Below are positions 17,324 through 25,623 of a stretch of 64,000 bases of DNA, piece by piece. The translations under genes were made by a program, and so were the position numbers. Within the stretch, counting starts at the first letter, position 1. Every line of letters begins with the position of its first letter. The stretch spans positions 1 through 64,000 of the forward strand of contig JBEKJI010000008.1 of assembly GCA_050011315.1 (NCBI GenBank), in the 5' to 3' direction. Source of the DNA: Fen-549 sp050011315. GTDB lineage: Bacteria > Actinomycetota > Thermoleophilia > Gaiellales > Gaiellaceae. Under the pieces are notes generated by a model, which was not told where the DNA came from, did not search any database, and saw only the letters and a program-made list of their open reading frames with translations.

Positions 17324-17656
17324 ATGCTCGGAGCCGTCGGTGCGCTGGTTCGCGGATTGGAGGCGATCTGGAGATTCCTGTTCCGCCGCCGCTCGCCAGT
17401 CTCCGGAGATCCTGCCGAGGAGCTACGCCGCAAGCTCGCCGAGACGCGCGAGCATGAGCATGAGCTCGAGCCGGCCGAGCAAGAGTCGGTGTCGCCGCCC
17501 GCCGAGAAAGCTCCCGAGCCCGTGCCCGAGCCGCCGCCCGCCGCCGCCGACGATCCGGAATCGGCCGCGGACGATCTCGAGAGCCTCAGGCGCAGCGTGC
17601 ACGCACGCGCCCGGGCGCTGACCGAGGAGATGCGCGGCGCGAGCGAAGACGAGTAA
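17324..17656 (+). CDS. hypothetical protein, Pro/Glu-rich
   Basis: This 110-residue protein has a short hydrophobic or amphipathic N-terminus (MLGAVGALVRGLEAIWRFLF) followed by a strongly charged Pro/Glu/Ala-rich region (EHELEPAEQ, PVPEPPPAAADD) and a helical C-terminus (LRRSVHARARALTEEMRG). It may be membrane-associated through its first helix. I do not recognise a family. It is divergent from rpsF with a leaderless-type start. It ends in TAA immediately next to a truncated 161-bp repeat. Confidence 0.65.
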   Translation: MLGAVGALVRGLEAIWRFLFRRRSPVSGDPAEELRRKLAETREHEHELEPAEQESVSPPAEKAPEPVPEPPPAAADDPESAADDLESLRRSVHARARALTEEMRGASEDE

Positions 17657-17695
17657 GGGCCTATCCCGCCAGGCCTACACGCCCGAAGCGGCCGC
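17654..17695. repeat. truncated copy (left end only) of the 161-bp repeat family
   Basis: From the TAA stop of the preceding gene the sequence continues GGGCCTATCCCGCCAGGCCT and on to gcggccgc. This is nearly identical to the left 40 bp of the copies at 32496 and 46958. The right part is missing. Confidence 0.8.
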
Positions 17696-17726
17696 GCATC
17701 TCCTGCAGGTGGAACCGGCCTCGAGC

Positions 17727-18128
17727 TCAGCCTTTGAAGGGGTTGTCCCAGCTCGACGGGGTGAAGACGGTGCCGGCCGCCGCGCCGACGGCGAGCACCG
17801 ACGTGTTCGGCTCGAGCGCGAAGGCGGTGCGCTTCACGGCCGGGTCGCTGATGAACACGAGCGCGCCCGGCGCCGCCTCGATCTTCTCGTCGTCGAGCTC
17901 GAAGCGCGCCTTCCCGCCGAGCACGACGTAGAGCTCCTGATGACCGCTACCTTCCTCGGTGTGGTCCTCGATCACTCGCGCTCCCGTCTCACGCCCGATG
18001 AAGGCGTTGACGCCGAAGGCGCCGATACCGAGCTTGGCTCGAAGCGGCTTCCAGACGCCGTCTTCGGGCTTGTCGCCTCCGAACGACTCGACGGCATCGA
18101 TATCGGTCACGATGTACTTGCTATCCAC
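17727..18128 (-). CDS. cupin-domain protein
   Basis: This 133-residue protein is a single small cupin. It has HTEEGSGHQELYVVLGGKARFELDD, the first cupin motif with two histidines and a glutamate, and a second weaker motif around PGALVFISDPAVKRTAFALEPN. It probably binds a metal ion; substrate and activity are unknown. The start is a GTG with AAGGAG upstream. It is divergent from the CGNR-type regulator across a 213-nt spacer with a palindrome, so that regulator may control it. Confidence 0.85.
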   Translation of the reverse strand: MDSKYIVTDIDAVESFGGDKPEDGVWKPLRAKLGIGAFGVNAFIGRETGARVIEDHTEEGSGHQELYVVLGGKARFELDDEKIEAAPGALVFISDPAVKRTAFALEPNTSVLAVGAAAGTVFTPSSWDNPFKG

Positions 18129-18304
18129 GATGGCTTCTCCTTCACTCGAATCGATCTCGGTCTCTTCTTTGTTCGCCGTCGCCGCCGAGCGGCTTCGCCG
18201 AGGAGGTCGCGCTGGTGTTCGCGTCGAACAGCGCGTGCGAGCTCGGGATGAATTTCCACTTCGGCCTCCTCGGAACGTGGCTAACTAGTGATACGATATG
18301 GGTG

Positions 18305-18314
18305 GTTATATAAC
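18305..18314. promoter_or_regulatory. 10-bp palindrome in the AT-rich cupin/CGNR divergent spacer
   Basis: GTTATATAAC reads the same on both strands and sits 28 nt before the CGNR gene, in the most AT-rich part of the spacer. It could be an operator or part of a -10 region. Confidence 0.4.
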
Positions 18315-18341
18315 TTGTCAAGTCGAAATGGTGGTTAGGTG

Positions 18342-18884
18342 ATGAGCACCGCGCCGGGAGAGCTCGAACTCGTTAGAGCCTTTCTGAACACCACCGACAT
18401 CGGATCGGGGTCGGACGAGCTCGCCTCGCCCGCCGGGCTAGTTGCCTGGCTATCCGAGCGGTCGCTGCTCGAGAGCGTGGCAAACGCCGGCGATCAGGAT
18501 CTCGAACGCTCGAGAAAGCTACGCGAGGCGCTGCGCGCGCTCTGCTACGCGAACTCCTCGGGCGAGCTCGATCCCGAGGCTCCGCCGGTGCTCGACGCGG
18601 CGGCCGAGCGTGCCGGCCTTCGCCTCCGCTTCGGAGCGGACGGGGAGGCGAAGATGGCGCCGAGCGCCGAGGGTGTGGACGGAGCGCACGGGCGGCTGCT
18701 GGCGATCGTCGCCGAGTCCATGCGCGCAGGCACCTGGGAGCGCCTCAAGGCCTGCCGCAGCGACGACTGCCGCTGGGCCTTCTACGACGCATCCAAGAAC
18801 CACTCACGCGCCTGGTGCTCGATGGCCGTCTGCGGCAACCGGGCCAAGGCCCGCTCCTTCCGCGAACGGCACGCGGGCGCCTGA
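18342..18884 (+). CDS. CGNR zinc-finger (ABATE-domain) putative transcriptional regulator
   Basis: The protein has about 180 residues. The N-terminal part (LVRAFLNTTDIGSG...) is the stress-induced ABATE domain. The C-terminal part is a CGNR zinc finger with four cysteines: C-x4-C in CRSDDC, then WCSMAVCGNRAKARSF. Family members are treated as stress-related DNA-binding regulators in actinobacteria; direct evidence is scarce. It is divergent from the cupin gene. A GTG three bases upstream (18339) is an alternative start. Confidence 0.88.
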   Translation: MSTAPGELELVRAFLNTTDIGSGSDELASPAGLVAWLSERSLLESVANAGDQDLERSRKLREALRALCYANSSGELDPEAPPVLDAAAERAGLRLRFGADGEAKMAPSAEGVDGAHGRLLAIVAESMRAGTWERLKACRSDDCRWAFYDASKNHSRAWCSMAVCGNRAKARSFRERHAGA

Positions 18885-18890
18885 CCGAGC

Positions 18891-19286
18891 TCAAAGGCCG
18901 CTCGGTTGACCGATCAGAAGCACGTAGCCGTCGGGGTCGGAGAGCCGGAACTCTCCAGCGGGCATGTAGGGCGGATTGTGCAGCCCGCCCGGATTGAGCC
19001 CGGCGGTCTCGAGCTCGGCGTACAGCGCATTCACGTCGGGCGTGTAGAGGTAGAGGAAAATCCCCTGCGCCTCGGCGTCCACGACCTCGACTGCGCTCTC
19101 GAGCATCAACTCCGCGGCTCCGGCTCGAAGCAGCGTCCAGGTACTGTGACGATCGGCTTGGAAGGAGCGCACGACCTCGAAGCCGAGCTTCTCGTAGAAG
19201 GCGGCCGAGCGCGCCGCGTCTTCTACCTGGATTACCGGCGTGACTATCGTGGCGATCTGAGGCTTGGCTCGCTTTCTTGGCGCCAC
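18891..19286 (-). CDS. VOC (glyoxalase/bleomycin-resistance) family protein
   Basis: The protein has 131 residues from the chosen GTG. It shows the vicinal-oxygen-chelate pattern: VTPVIQVEDAARSAAFYEKLGF at the start and the final GEFRLSDPDGYVLLIGQ with the metal-ligand region. Substrate is unknown. I use the GTG at 19286 because a TACCGT box lies exactly 6 nt upstream and the VOC fold begins soon after. The open frame reaches 19388 but that part has no family similarity. It converges on the CGNR gene with 6 nt between them. Confidence 0.85.
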   Translation of the reverse strand: MAPRKRAKPQIATIVTPVIQVEDAARSAAFYEKLGFEVVRSFQADRHSTWTLLRAGAAELMLESAVEVVDAEAQGIFLYLYTPDVNALYAELETAGLNPGGLHNPPYMPAGEFRLSDPDGYVLLIGQPSGL

Positions 19287-19292
19287 AAACCA

Positions 19293-19298
19293 ACGGTA
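19293..19298 (-). promoter_or_regulatory. -10 box TACCGT of the VOC gene (leaderless)
   Basis: TACCGT on the minus strand is followed by 6 nt and GTG at 19286, which decides the start of this gene. Confidence 0.6.
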
Positions 19299-19414
19299 TT
19301 CCAGCGTGCGGCCGGTGTGAACCGGGCGCGGTGTGGAAATATCGCTTAGGCAGGACGGGAAACTCGCGGGCCGGAAACCCGCTGGCAAGCAGAACCGAGG
19401 AGAGCTTCGAGAAA

Positions 19415-20530
19415 ATGCATCCCAACTTCACGATCGGTCGTATCGCCGGTATTCGCATCTCCTTCAACTGGAGCTGGCTGATCGTCTTCGCCCTGATCGT
19501 TTGGTCGCTGGAGGCCAACATCTTCCCGGCTCAGGACCCGGGTCTCTCGACGACCACCTACGTGATCATGGCCGTGGTCGCGGCGATCGTCTTCTTCGGC
19601 TCGATCCTTCTGCACGAGCTCGGACACTCGATCGTCGCCCGCCGCAACGGGATGGAGATCGAGGGGATCACGCTCTGGCTCTTCGGCGGCGTCGCCCAGT
19701 TCAAGGAGATGTTCCGAAGCCCGGGCTCGGAGTTTCGCATCGGCATTGCCGGGCCGGCCGTCTCCTTCGTTCTCGGAGCTATCTTCGTCGGGCTCGCGTT
19801 TCTTCCGATCGGCTCGACGCCGGTGACCGGCACGCTCTTCTGGCTCGGTTACATCAACCTGTTCCTGCTCGTCTTCAACCTGCTGCCGGCGCTGCCCCTC
19901 GACGGCGGTCGCGTGCTCCGGGCAGCGCTCTGGAAGGCCAAGGGCGACTTCGCCTGGGCGACGCGAATCGCGGCGGGCTTCGGGCGCGGATTCGGCTATC
20001 TGATGATCGGCGGCGGTTGTTTTCTGTTCTTATCCTACGGATCCGTGAGCGGCGTCTGGCTGGCCTTGATCGGCTGGTTCCTGCTCGGGGCGGCCGGTGG
20101 CGAGACTCGTTTCCTACAGGCGCGCGAGGCGCTCGAGGGTTTGCACGTCCGCGACTTGATGACGCGCGAGCCCGTGATCGCTCCGGCGGACGAGACACTG
20201 GGCGAGTTCGCCGATTCACTCGGCGCAACGACGCGTCACGAAACCTACCCCGTCGTCTCAGGCAGTGAAGTCCTCGGCCTGCTTCCCTTCGCCGCCATCG
20301 CCGCCCACCCCCGCTCCGACTGGAACGCTCACCTCGTCCGCAACAGCATGCTCGAGCGCGATCAAGTTCCGGTTCTCGATGCCGATGACACCGCCGCCAA
20401 CGCCCTCGATGCGCTGGCCGGCGGCACGCTCCGGCGCGGCCTCGTCGTACACGACTCGCAGCTGGTCGGCTTCCTCTCGATCGCCGACATCGCCCGTGTG
20501 CTGAGCCAGCGCAGCGCTTTTCGGCGCTGA
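19415..20530 (+). CDS. site-2 protease family (M50) membrane metalloprotease with CBS pair
   Basis: The protein has 371 residues from the chosen ATG. Several hydrophobic helices carry the zinc motif HELGH (67-71) and the second motif PALPLDGGRVLRA, so it should be an intramembrane metalloprotease. After about residue 240 comes a pair of CBS domains (LHVRDLMTREPVIAPADE and the final segment to RSAFRR), which usually bind adenosine nucleotides and tune activity. The natural substrate is unknown. The last 156 nt (20375-20530) are duplicated at 21427-21582. The open frame extends to 19277 but overlaps the VOC promoter. Confidence 0.9.
   Translation: MHPNFTIGRIAGIRISFNWSWLIVFALIVWSLEANIFPAQDPGLSTTTYVIMAVVAAIVFFGSILLHELGHSIVARRNGMEIEGITLWLFGGVAQFKEMFRSPGSEFRIGIAGPAVSFVLGAIFVGLAFLPIGSTPVTGTLFWLGYINLFLLVFNLLPALPLDGGRVLRAALWKAKGDFAWATRIAAGFGRGFGYLMIGGGCFLFLSYGSVSGVWLALIGWFLLGAAGGETRFLQAREALEGLHVRDLMTREPVIAPADETLGEFADSLGATTRHETYPVVSGSEVLGLLPFAAIAAHPRSDWNAHLVRNSMLERDQVPVLDADDTAANALDALAGGTLRRGLVVHDSQLVGFLSIADIARVLSQRSAFRR
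20375..20530. repeat. segmental duplication, CBS-tail copy A
   Basis: These 156 nt match 21427-21582 at a constant offset of 1052 with only scattered differences and the same stop codon. The downstream secreted-protein genes (20706 and 21674) are paralogues with the same leader layout, so the duplicated block was probably the CBS tail plus the next gene. Confidence 0.9.
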
Positions 20531-20540
20531 GAGCTCGTCT

Positions 20541-20570
20541 CGAATGAAGACCCGTTGACCGGGCTGAGCA
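20541..20570. repeat. short inverted fragment of the 106-bp dispersed repeat
   Basis: GAATGAAGACCCGT followed by GAC and GGG matches the reverse complement of the right end of the repeat at 87-192. The match fades after about 25 nt. Confidence 0.45.
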
Positions 20571-20705
20571 CGGTCAGGCGACGGAGTGTTTCGTATCGAA
20601 GCTAGCTCTGAGAGTGCGGCGGTGGCGCCAGAGGCCGTAATGAAATAACGTGGTCTCCAATCGCCGGCAAATGCCCAAAGAGACGGTGAGCCCAGGGAGG
20701 TTATC

Positions 20706-21188
20706 GTGATCAGACACACGTTCGTTCTCGTAAGGGATCGGCGCCGCTTGTGGATCGCCTGGATCCTCGCTCTTGCCGCGCTCGCTTTGATTCCTGTGGC
20801 CTCGGCAGGTGCGAGCGGTCACTACAAGGGCAAGACGAAGCAGAAGGAACCCGTCGCGTTTCGCGCGACCAGCTCGTCCGTGGTCGGTTTTACGGCAACG
20901 GCCAGCGTTTTCTGTATGTCCGCAAACAAGAGCGAGATTGAGATCCGCTCAATCGCCGCGTCGCCGCACACAGGCCGGATCACAGCGGGCGGGAAGTTCA
21001 CGCTGAAATATGTCAAGGGCGGTGACCACGTGACGGTGAGCGGTAAGGTAGGTAGCAGCTCGGCCAGCGGGCGACTCGAGATCCGCTACTCGAAGTGGTG
21101 GCAGGCTTTCAACCCGGCCACCGGATACTACGTGGGGGAAGCGGCCGCCTGCCAGGTAACGACGACGTGGACCGCGCGGCGAACCTAA
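20706..21188 (+). CDS. secreted hypothetical protein (paralogue of the 21674 gene)
   Basis: This 160-residue protein has a signal peptide (basic RDRRRLW, then IAWILALAALALIPVASAGA). The mature part begins HYKGKTKQ and holds alternating strands (VSGKVGSSSASGRLEIRYSKWW) ending in CQVTTTWTARR. Two cysteines (in SVFCMS and ACQV) may pair. I recognise no family. The GTG start follows GGGAGGTT by a few bases, the same leader as in its paralogue 968 nt downstream. It is probably a small beta-sandwich protein outside the membrane. Confidence 0.8.
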   Translation: MIRHTFVLVRDRRRLWIAWILALAALALIPVASAGASGHYKGKTKQKEPVAFRATSSSVVGFTATASVFCMSANKSEIEIRSIAASPHTGRITAGGKFTLKYVKGGDHVTVSGKVGSSSASGRLEIRYSKWWQAFNPATGYYVGEAAACQVTTTWTARRT

Positions 21189-21258
21189 GACCTCTTACGA
21201 GACGAGGTACTCCATCGCCTGGCCATCTTCGCCGTCGCGCGCTCGCTAACGTCCCCGT

Positions 21259-21582
21259 GTGAGCGCGGCTCCGAAGCGCCGCTCGCCCTCGCCTTCTCTA
21301 CCGGTAGGCGGTGTAGAGGCGCTCGATCTCCGCCAGGCTGCCGCCACGAGCGCGGAGGACGTCCTCGCGCGCCTGGGCTCGAGTCCGGAGGGGCTGAGTG
21401 GCGAAGAGGCTGCGCGAAGGCTAGCTCTCGACGCCGACGACACCGCGGCCGACGCCCTCGATGCGCTGGCTGGCGGCACGCTCCGGCGTGGCCTGGTCGT
21501 ACACGACTCGCAGCTGGTCGGCTTCCTCTCGATCTCCGATCTGGCGCGCGTGCTCAACCAGCGCAGCGCTTTTCGGCGCTGA
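21259..21582 (+). pseudogene. chimeric remnant: P-type cation ATPase N-terminus joined to a duplicated CBS tail
   Basis: The 107-codon frame has two unrelated halves. Codons about 15-55 read like the N-terminal domain of P-type cation ATPases (VEALDLRQAAATSAEDVLARL, then GLSGEEAARRLA). Exactly where such proteins continue with YGPNE, the frame switches to LDADDTAADALDALAGG, which is the duplicated C-terminal CBS segment of the upstream site-2 protease. No ATPase catalytic part exists in the window. I read it as a recombination junction left by the segmental duplication. Whether the short product is made is unknown. Confidence 0.75.
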
Positions 21583-21673
21583 TTCGCCCTCCGCTGCGGC
21601 GATATAAGAAGATGCGCCCGCTGCGTGATAGATGTCAAGTGCTCGCTGCGAATGGCGGTTCTGGGAGGTTGCC

Positions 21674-22144
21674 GTGAATAGGCTCAGGCTTGTTCTCGCC
21701 GGCGCGCCGCGCTTCTCGAGAGTTGTCGCTGTCCTATTTCTTGCCGCGCTCGTTCTCGTGGGCGCTGTCTCGGCGGGTGCGGGAGGGCGCTACAAAGGCA
21801 AGACGAAGCAGGGGCTGCCGGTCTCTTTCCGCGTCAGCGGATCGTTTGTGACCGGCTTCAAGTTGACGGGCAACGCGATCTGCATCTCTTCGCATAAGAG
21901 CGTAATGGAGATCTACCCCTTGGTGGTGAAGAAAGAGGGCAAGCTCAAAGCCGGAGGAAAATTCGTAATCAGTTATGAGTTACACGTCAACGGCACGACG
22001 CACGTCGAAGTCAGCGGACGGGTGTCCGGTAGCTCGGCCAGCGGCCGTGTCATCCTCCACTACGACAAGCTTTGGTCGGCGCCTGCGCTGGAAGCCGCCA
22101 CCTGCTGGGTCAAGACGACCTGGAGCGCGAAGCGGATCGACTGA
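21674..22144 (+). CDS. secreted hypothetical protein (paralogue of the 20706 gene)
   Basis: The protein has 156 residues from the chosen GTG. A signal peptide (RLRLVLAGAPRFSRVV, then LFLAALVLVGAVSAGAG) precedes RYKGKTKQGLPVSFRVSGSFV, which matches the mature start of the 20706 protein. SGRVSGSSASGRVILHYDKLW and the final CWVKTTWSAKR also match. The start is fixed by GGGAGG 5 nt before the GTG. The two paralogues are clearly diverged, more so than the adjacent duplicated CBS segment. Function unknown. Confidence 0.8.
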   Translation: MNRLRLVLAGAPRFSRVVAVLFLAALVLVGAVSAGAGGRYKGKTKQGLPVSFRVSGSFVTGFKLTGNAICISSHKSVMEIYPLVVKKEGKLKAGGKFVISYELHVNGTTHVEVSGRVSGSSASGRVILHYDKLWSAPALEAATCWVKTTWSAKRID

Positions 22145-22213
22145 ACAGCCATAGACAACGCGCGTGGTACTCGCAGGACGCCGGCGGCGCCGACGGACGC
22201 GGAGTTCGCTAAG

Positions 22214-22236
22214 CCCGTATCGAGATAGGCCCTATG
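22214..22236. repeat. solitary terminus of the 161-bp repeat family
   Basis: On the minus strand the sequence reads TAGGGCCTATCTCG, identical to the left end of the 46958 copy. The TAG is the stop codon of the LOG-family gene (22232). No internal part of the element follows. Confidence 0.7.
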
Positions 22237-22933
22237 CCCTAGCCGCGCTCTCGCCTCCTCGTAGCTCCTGGTGCTGGAGCACGATGCGAACGGCCTCGGC
22301 CGAGTCGTTCGTGAGCGAGAGCAGATCGAGATCGCCGATCGAGATCATCCCCTCGCCGAGCATCTTGTTGCGGACCCAGTCCAGCATCTCCTCCCAGTAG
22401 TCGCTGCCCATCAGTACGACCGGGAAGTGGAAGACCTCGCCGACCTGGATCAGGGTCAGCGACTCGAACAACTCGTCCATCGTGCCGAAGCCGCCGGGGA
22501 AGATGACGAAGCCCTCGGCCGCCTTCACGAACATCGTCTTGCGCGCATAGAAGTGGTCGAAGGTCAGAAGAAGGTCGATGTAGGGGTTCGCAACTTGCTC
22601 GTGCGGCAGGCGGATGTTGAAGCCGACCGACAGCCCCCCCGCCTCCTGTGCGCCGCGGTTGGCGGCCGCCATGATCCCCGGCCCGCCGCCGGTCACGACC
22701 GCCCAGCCGGCACGCGCGAACTCGTGCCCGACCTCGCGCGCCAGGTCGTAGAAGGGCTGGCCCTCGGCTGCCCGAGCCGAGCCGAAAATCGAGACCGCCG
22801 GCCTGTCGATCCTGTCGACTGCCTCGAAGCCGCGCCGGAACTCGGCGGCGATCATTTGCACGTGATCTTCGTGCTCGCCGCCGCTGCTGGAAAGGATCTC
22901 GCGATCCTCGAGTCGTCTCCTGGGAACCGGCAT
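22232..22933 (-). CDS. LOG-family (TIGR00730) Rossmann-fold protein
   Basis: The protein has 233 residues. It has GSARAAEGQPFYDLAREVG, the nucleotide-binding VVTGGGPGIMAAANRGA and the catalytic signature PGGFGTMDELFE. Proteins of this family act as cytokinin riboside 5'-monophosphate phosphoribohydrolases or related nucleotide-cleaving enzymes; the bacterial role is often unclear. The ATG overlaps the TGA of the preceding protease gene by one base (TGATG), a sign of translational coupling. The longer open frame to 23812 is a shadow. The stop codon lies in a repeat terminus. Confidence 0.92.
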   Translation of the reverse strand: MPVPRRRLEDREILSSSGGEHEDHVQMIAAEFRRGFEAVDRIDRPAVSIFGSARAAEGQPFYDLAREVGHEFARAGWAVVTGGGPGIMAAANRGAQEAGGLSVGFNIRLPHEQVANPYIDLLLTFDHFYARKTMFVKAAEGFVIFPGGFGTMDELFESLTLIQVGEVFHFPVVLMGSDYWEEMLDWVRNKMLGEGMISIGDLDLLSLTNDSAEAVRIVLQHQELRGGESAARA

Positions 22934-23838
22934 CAGAAGTGGCGGACGACGTGGGTCTGGGCCATGGCGATGGTTAGCAGTATGGCGAGCCCGAAGTAGC
23001 CGACGGCGACCGCGAAACGCTGCGAAGCGCTGACCTTGTAGTACTCGCGGTCGCGAAGCTGGTGGCGCGCACTCCAACGGTGGTAGAGGTCGAGCGCGGC
23101 TATCACCAGAATGATCAGGAGGATCGGGTTCGGCGTCACGATGACCAGCGCCACCAGCGCCGCGAGGCCGACGATCCAGATCGCCGGATGCAGGGCGGCG
23201 GCGACCCGCCCGCCGTCCAGCGGCACCACCGGTAGCAGGTTGAAGAGGTTGAGGAAGAAGCCGAAATAGGCGATCGCGAGTAGCAGGTTCGAGTGATAGA
23301 CGCTGGCGAGCACCCAGCAGAAGGCTGCTCCGAGCGAGCCGACGAGCGGGCCCGCGAGCGCCAGGCGAGCCTCTTTCCAGGCGTTCGGCGGCATTTCGCG
23401 CAGGAAGATGGCGGCGCCCAGGAAGGGGATGAACACCGGTGTGCTCACGGGTAGACCCTGCCGCCGGGCCTCGAGCACGTGACCGGACTCGTGCACGAAC
23501 AGAAGGAGAACAAAGCCGACAGCGAAGCGCCAGCCCCAGAGCATCGTGTAGGCGCCGATCGAGGCGACCATGGTGGCGGCGGTGGTGAACAGCTTGAGCT
23601 TGAAGATGATCAGGACGACGGCCTTGAACTTGACGAGCAGCGCGCCGAGGGCGACGAACGGCGCCGCCAGCTTCTTGAAGAGGTTGCGGAGAAATCCCTC
23701 GGGCTGGATGGGCTGGTAATCGCGCACCGGCTCGCTCCCCGCCTCGTACTCGATCGGCGAGTACTCGAGCGGCTCGAAACGAGGGGGCTGCTCCTCCTCG
23801 GGGCCTTGCCACTTACGGTACGGATCGTTTGATGTCAT
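22933..23838 (-). CDS. site-2 protease family (M50) membrane metalloprotease
   Basis: This 301-residue protein has a 50-residue acidic/Pro-rich cytoplasmic head. After it come membrane helices carrying the zinc motif HESGH (116-120) with HVLEARRQG after it, and the second motif LLPVVPLDGGRVAAAL. Unlike the 19415 protein it lacks CBS domains. It is likely an intramembrane protease of the YwhC/RseP-related group without a PDZ domain. It is the first gene of a coupled pair with the LOG-family gene. Confidence 0.88.
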   Translation of the reverse strand: MTSNDPYRKWQGPEEEQPPRFEPLEYSPIEYEAGSEPVRDYQPIQPEGFLRNLFKKLAAPFVALGALLVKFKAVVLIIFKLKLFTTAATMVASIGAYTMLWGWRFAVGFVLLLFVHESGHVLEARRQGLPVSTPVFIPFLGAAIFLREMPPNAWKEARLALAGPLVGSLGAAFCWVLASVYHSNLLLAIAYFGFFLNLFNLLPVVPLDGGRVAAALHPAIWIVGLAALVALVIVTPNPILLIILVIAALDLYHRWSARHQLRDREYYKVSASQRFAVAVGYFGLAILLTIAMAQTHVVRHF

Positions 23839-23981
23839 CCCGGTCTACTTGGGCGCAACGCCACAAGTCCCTCCCGCGAGGGACGCGACCATCACGTTAT
23901 CGGCTGCGACCGAAGCGCGGCTGAGGACGGGCTCGGGCGAGCGCAGCTTCATTGCCGCCCGCTCCGCTGTCGACATACACG

Positions 23982-23987
23982 TACGAT
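23982..23987 (+). promoter_or_regulatory. -10 box TACGAT of the mutase gene (leaderless)
   Basis: TACGAT is followed by 7 nt and the ATG at 23995 without a Shine-Dalgarno. Confidence 0.65.
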
Positions 23988-23994
23988 TCCGGCC

Positions 23995-25572
23995 ATGGCG
24001 CCGGCAGACGAATCGCGCAAGACGGAGGCGGGGATCGAGATCAAGCCCGTCTACACGATCGAGGACATAGCTGCGCTTGAGCCCGAGTCGCCGGGCGCCT
24101 ATCCCTTCACGCGGGGTCCCTACGCAACCATGTACCGCGGCCGTCCCTGGACGATTCGCCAGTACGCCGGCTTCGGCTCGGCCGAGGAGACGAACGCACG
24201 CTTCCGTTACCTGCTCGAGAAGGGCCAGACCGGGCTCTCGGTCGCCTTCGACCTGCCCACCCAGCTCGGCTACGACTCCGACCATCCGCTCGCCGAGGGC
24301 GAGGTCGGGCGCACCGGCGTCGCGATCGACTCGCTCGGCGACCTGGAGCTGCTCTTCGCGGAGATCCCGCTCGACCAGGTCTCGACCTCGATGACCATCA
24401 ACGCGCCGGCGGCGCTCCTCCTCCTCCTCTACGAGCTGGTGGCCGAGAAAGAGGGCGTGGCGCCCGAGAAGCTGCGCGGCACCGTTCAGAACGACATCCT
24501 CAAGGAGTACGTCGCGCGCGGGAACTACATCTTCCCGCCCCGGCCTTCGATGCGGATCACGACCGATCTGTTCGCCTACTGCGAAGGACGGTTGCCCGGC
24601 TTCAACACGATCTCGATCTCGGGCTACCACATCCGCGAGGCCGGCTCCAACGCCGTCCAGGAGCTCGCCTTCACGCTCGCAAACGGGATCGCCTACTGCC
24701 AGGCCGCGGTCGACGCCGGGCTCTCGCCCGATCGCTTCGGCGAGCGCCTCTCCTTCTTCTTCAACGCCCACAACAACTTCTTCCAGGAGGTGGCCAAGTT
24801 CCGGGCGGCGAGGCGTCTCTGGGCGAAGATCATGCGCGAGCGCTTCGGCGCCGCCAATCCGAAGGCGCAGATGCTCCGCTTCCACGCCCAAACCGGCGGC
24901 TCGACCCTGACCGCCCAGCAGCCCGAGAACAACGTGGTGCGCGTGGCTCTGCAGGCGTTCTCGGCCGTCTGCGGCGGCGCCCAGTCGCTGCACACCAACT
25001 CCTTCGACGAGGCGCTGGCTCTCCCGACCGAGCACGCAGTGCGGATCGCGCTCAGAACGCAGCAGATTCTCGCGAGCGAGGCGGGCGCCACCGACAGCGC
25101 AGATCCGTTCGGCGGCTCCTACTTCATCGAGTCGCTCACTTCCGAGCTGGAGAGCCGCGCGCTGGAGCTGATCGAGCGCATCGACACGCTCGGCGGCGCG
25201 GTGGCGGCGATCGAGCAGGGCTTCGTCCAGGCCGAGATCGAGGAGGCGTCCTACCTCCACCAACGCGAGGTCGAAGCGGGCGAGCGCGTGATCGTCGGTG
25301 TCAACCGCTTCCAGGAAGAGGCCGACGTCGAGAGGGTCGAGCTGCACCGGATCGATCCACAGATCGAGCTGCGCCAGCGCGAGCGCACGGCTCAGGTGCG
25401 ACGCGAACGCGACGGCGCCGCCGTGGAGAAGGCGCTCGAGGCGGTGCGAGGCACAGCGCGCGGAAGTGAGAACCTACTCCCGGCGATGCGCGAGGCGCTC
25501 GCTCTACGTGCCACGATCGGCGAGGTTTGCACCGTGCTGCGCGAGGAGTTCGGCACCTTCGATCCCAGATGA
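23995..25572 (+). CDS. methylmalonyl-CoA mutase, large (catalytic) subunit
   Basis: This 525-residue protein is the TIM-barrel part of an acyl-CoA mutase. Blocks include YPFTRGPYATMYRGRPWTIR with the substrate tyrosine, FGSAEETNARFRYLLEKGQTGL, SISGYHIREAGSNAVQELAF and RFHAQTGGSTLTAQQPENNVVR. The YATMY sequence fits methylmalonyl-CoA rather than isobutyryl-CoA mutase. It ends without a B12-binding domain (no DxHxxG), so it needs a separate cobalamin-binding subunit, which is not in this window. It would interconvert succinyl-CoA and methylmalonyl-CoA in propionate metabolism. Confidence 0.93.
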   Translation: MAPADESRKTEAGIEIKPVYTIEDIAALEPESPGAYPFTRGPYATMYRGRPWTIRQYAGFGSAEETNARFRYLLEKGQTGLSVAFDLPTQLGYDSDHPLAEGEVGRTGVAIDSLGDLELLFAEIPLDQVSTSMTINAPAALLLLLYELVAEKEGVAPEKLRGTVQNDILKEYVARGNYIFPPRPSMRITTDLFAYCEGRLPGFNTISISGYHIREAGSNAVQELAFTLANGIAYCQAAVDAGLSPDRFGERLSFFFNAHNNFFQEVAKFRAARRLWAKIMRERFGAANPKAQMLRFHAQTGGSTLTAQQPENNVVRVALQAFSAVCGGAQSLHTNSFDEALALPTEHAVRIALRTQQILASEAGATDSADPFGGSYFIESLTSELESRALELIERIDTLGGAVAAIEQGFVQAEIEEASYLHQREVEAGERVIVGVNRFQEEADVERVELHRIDPQIELRQRERTAQVRRERDGAAVEKALEAVRGTARGSENLLPAMREALALRATIGEVCTVLREEFGTFDPR

Positions 25573-25623
25573 ACTCGAGCAAGCTCAGCGATGGGCGCTT
25601 CGCCCTGGAAGGGAGATAGAGAG

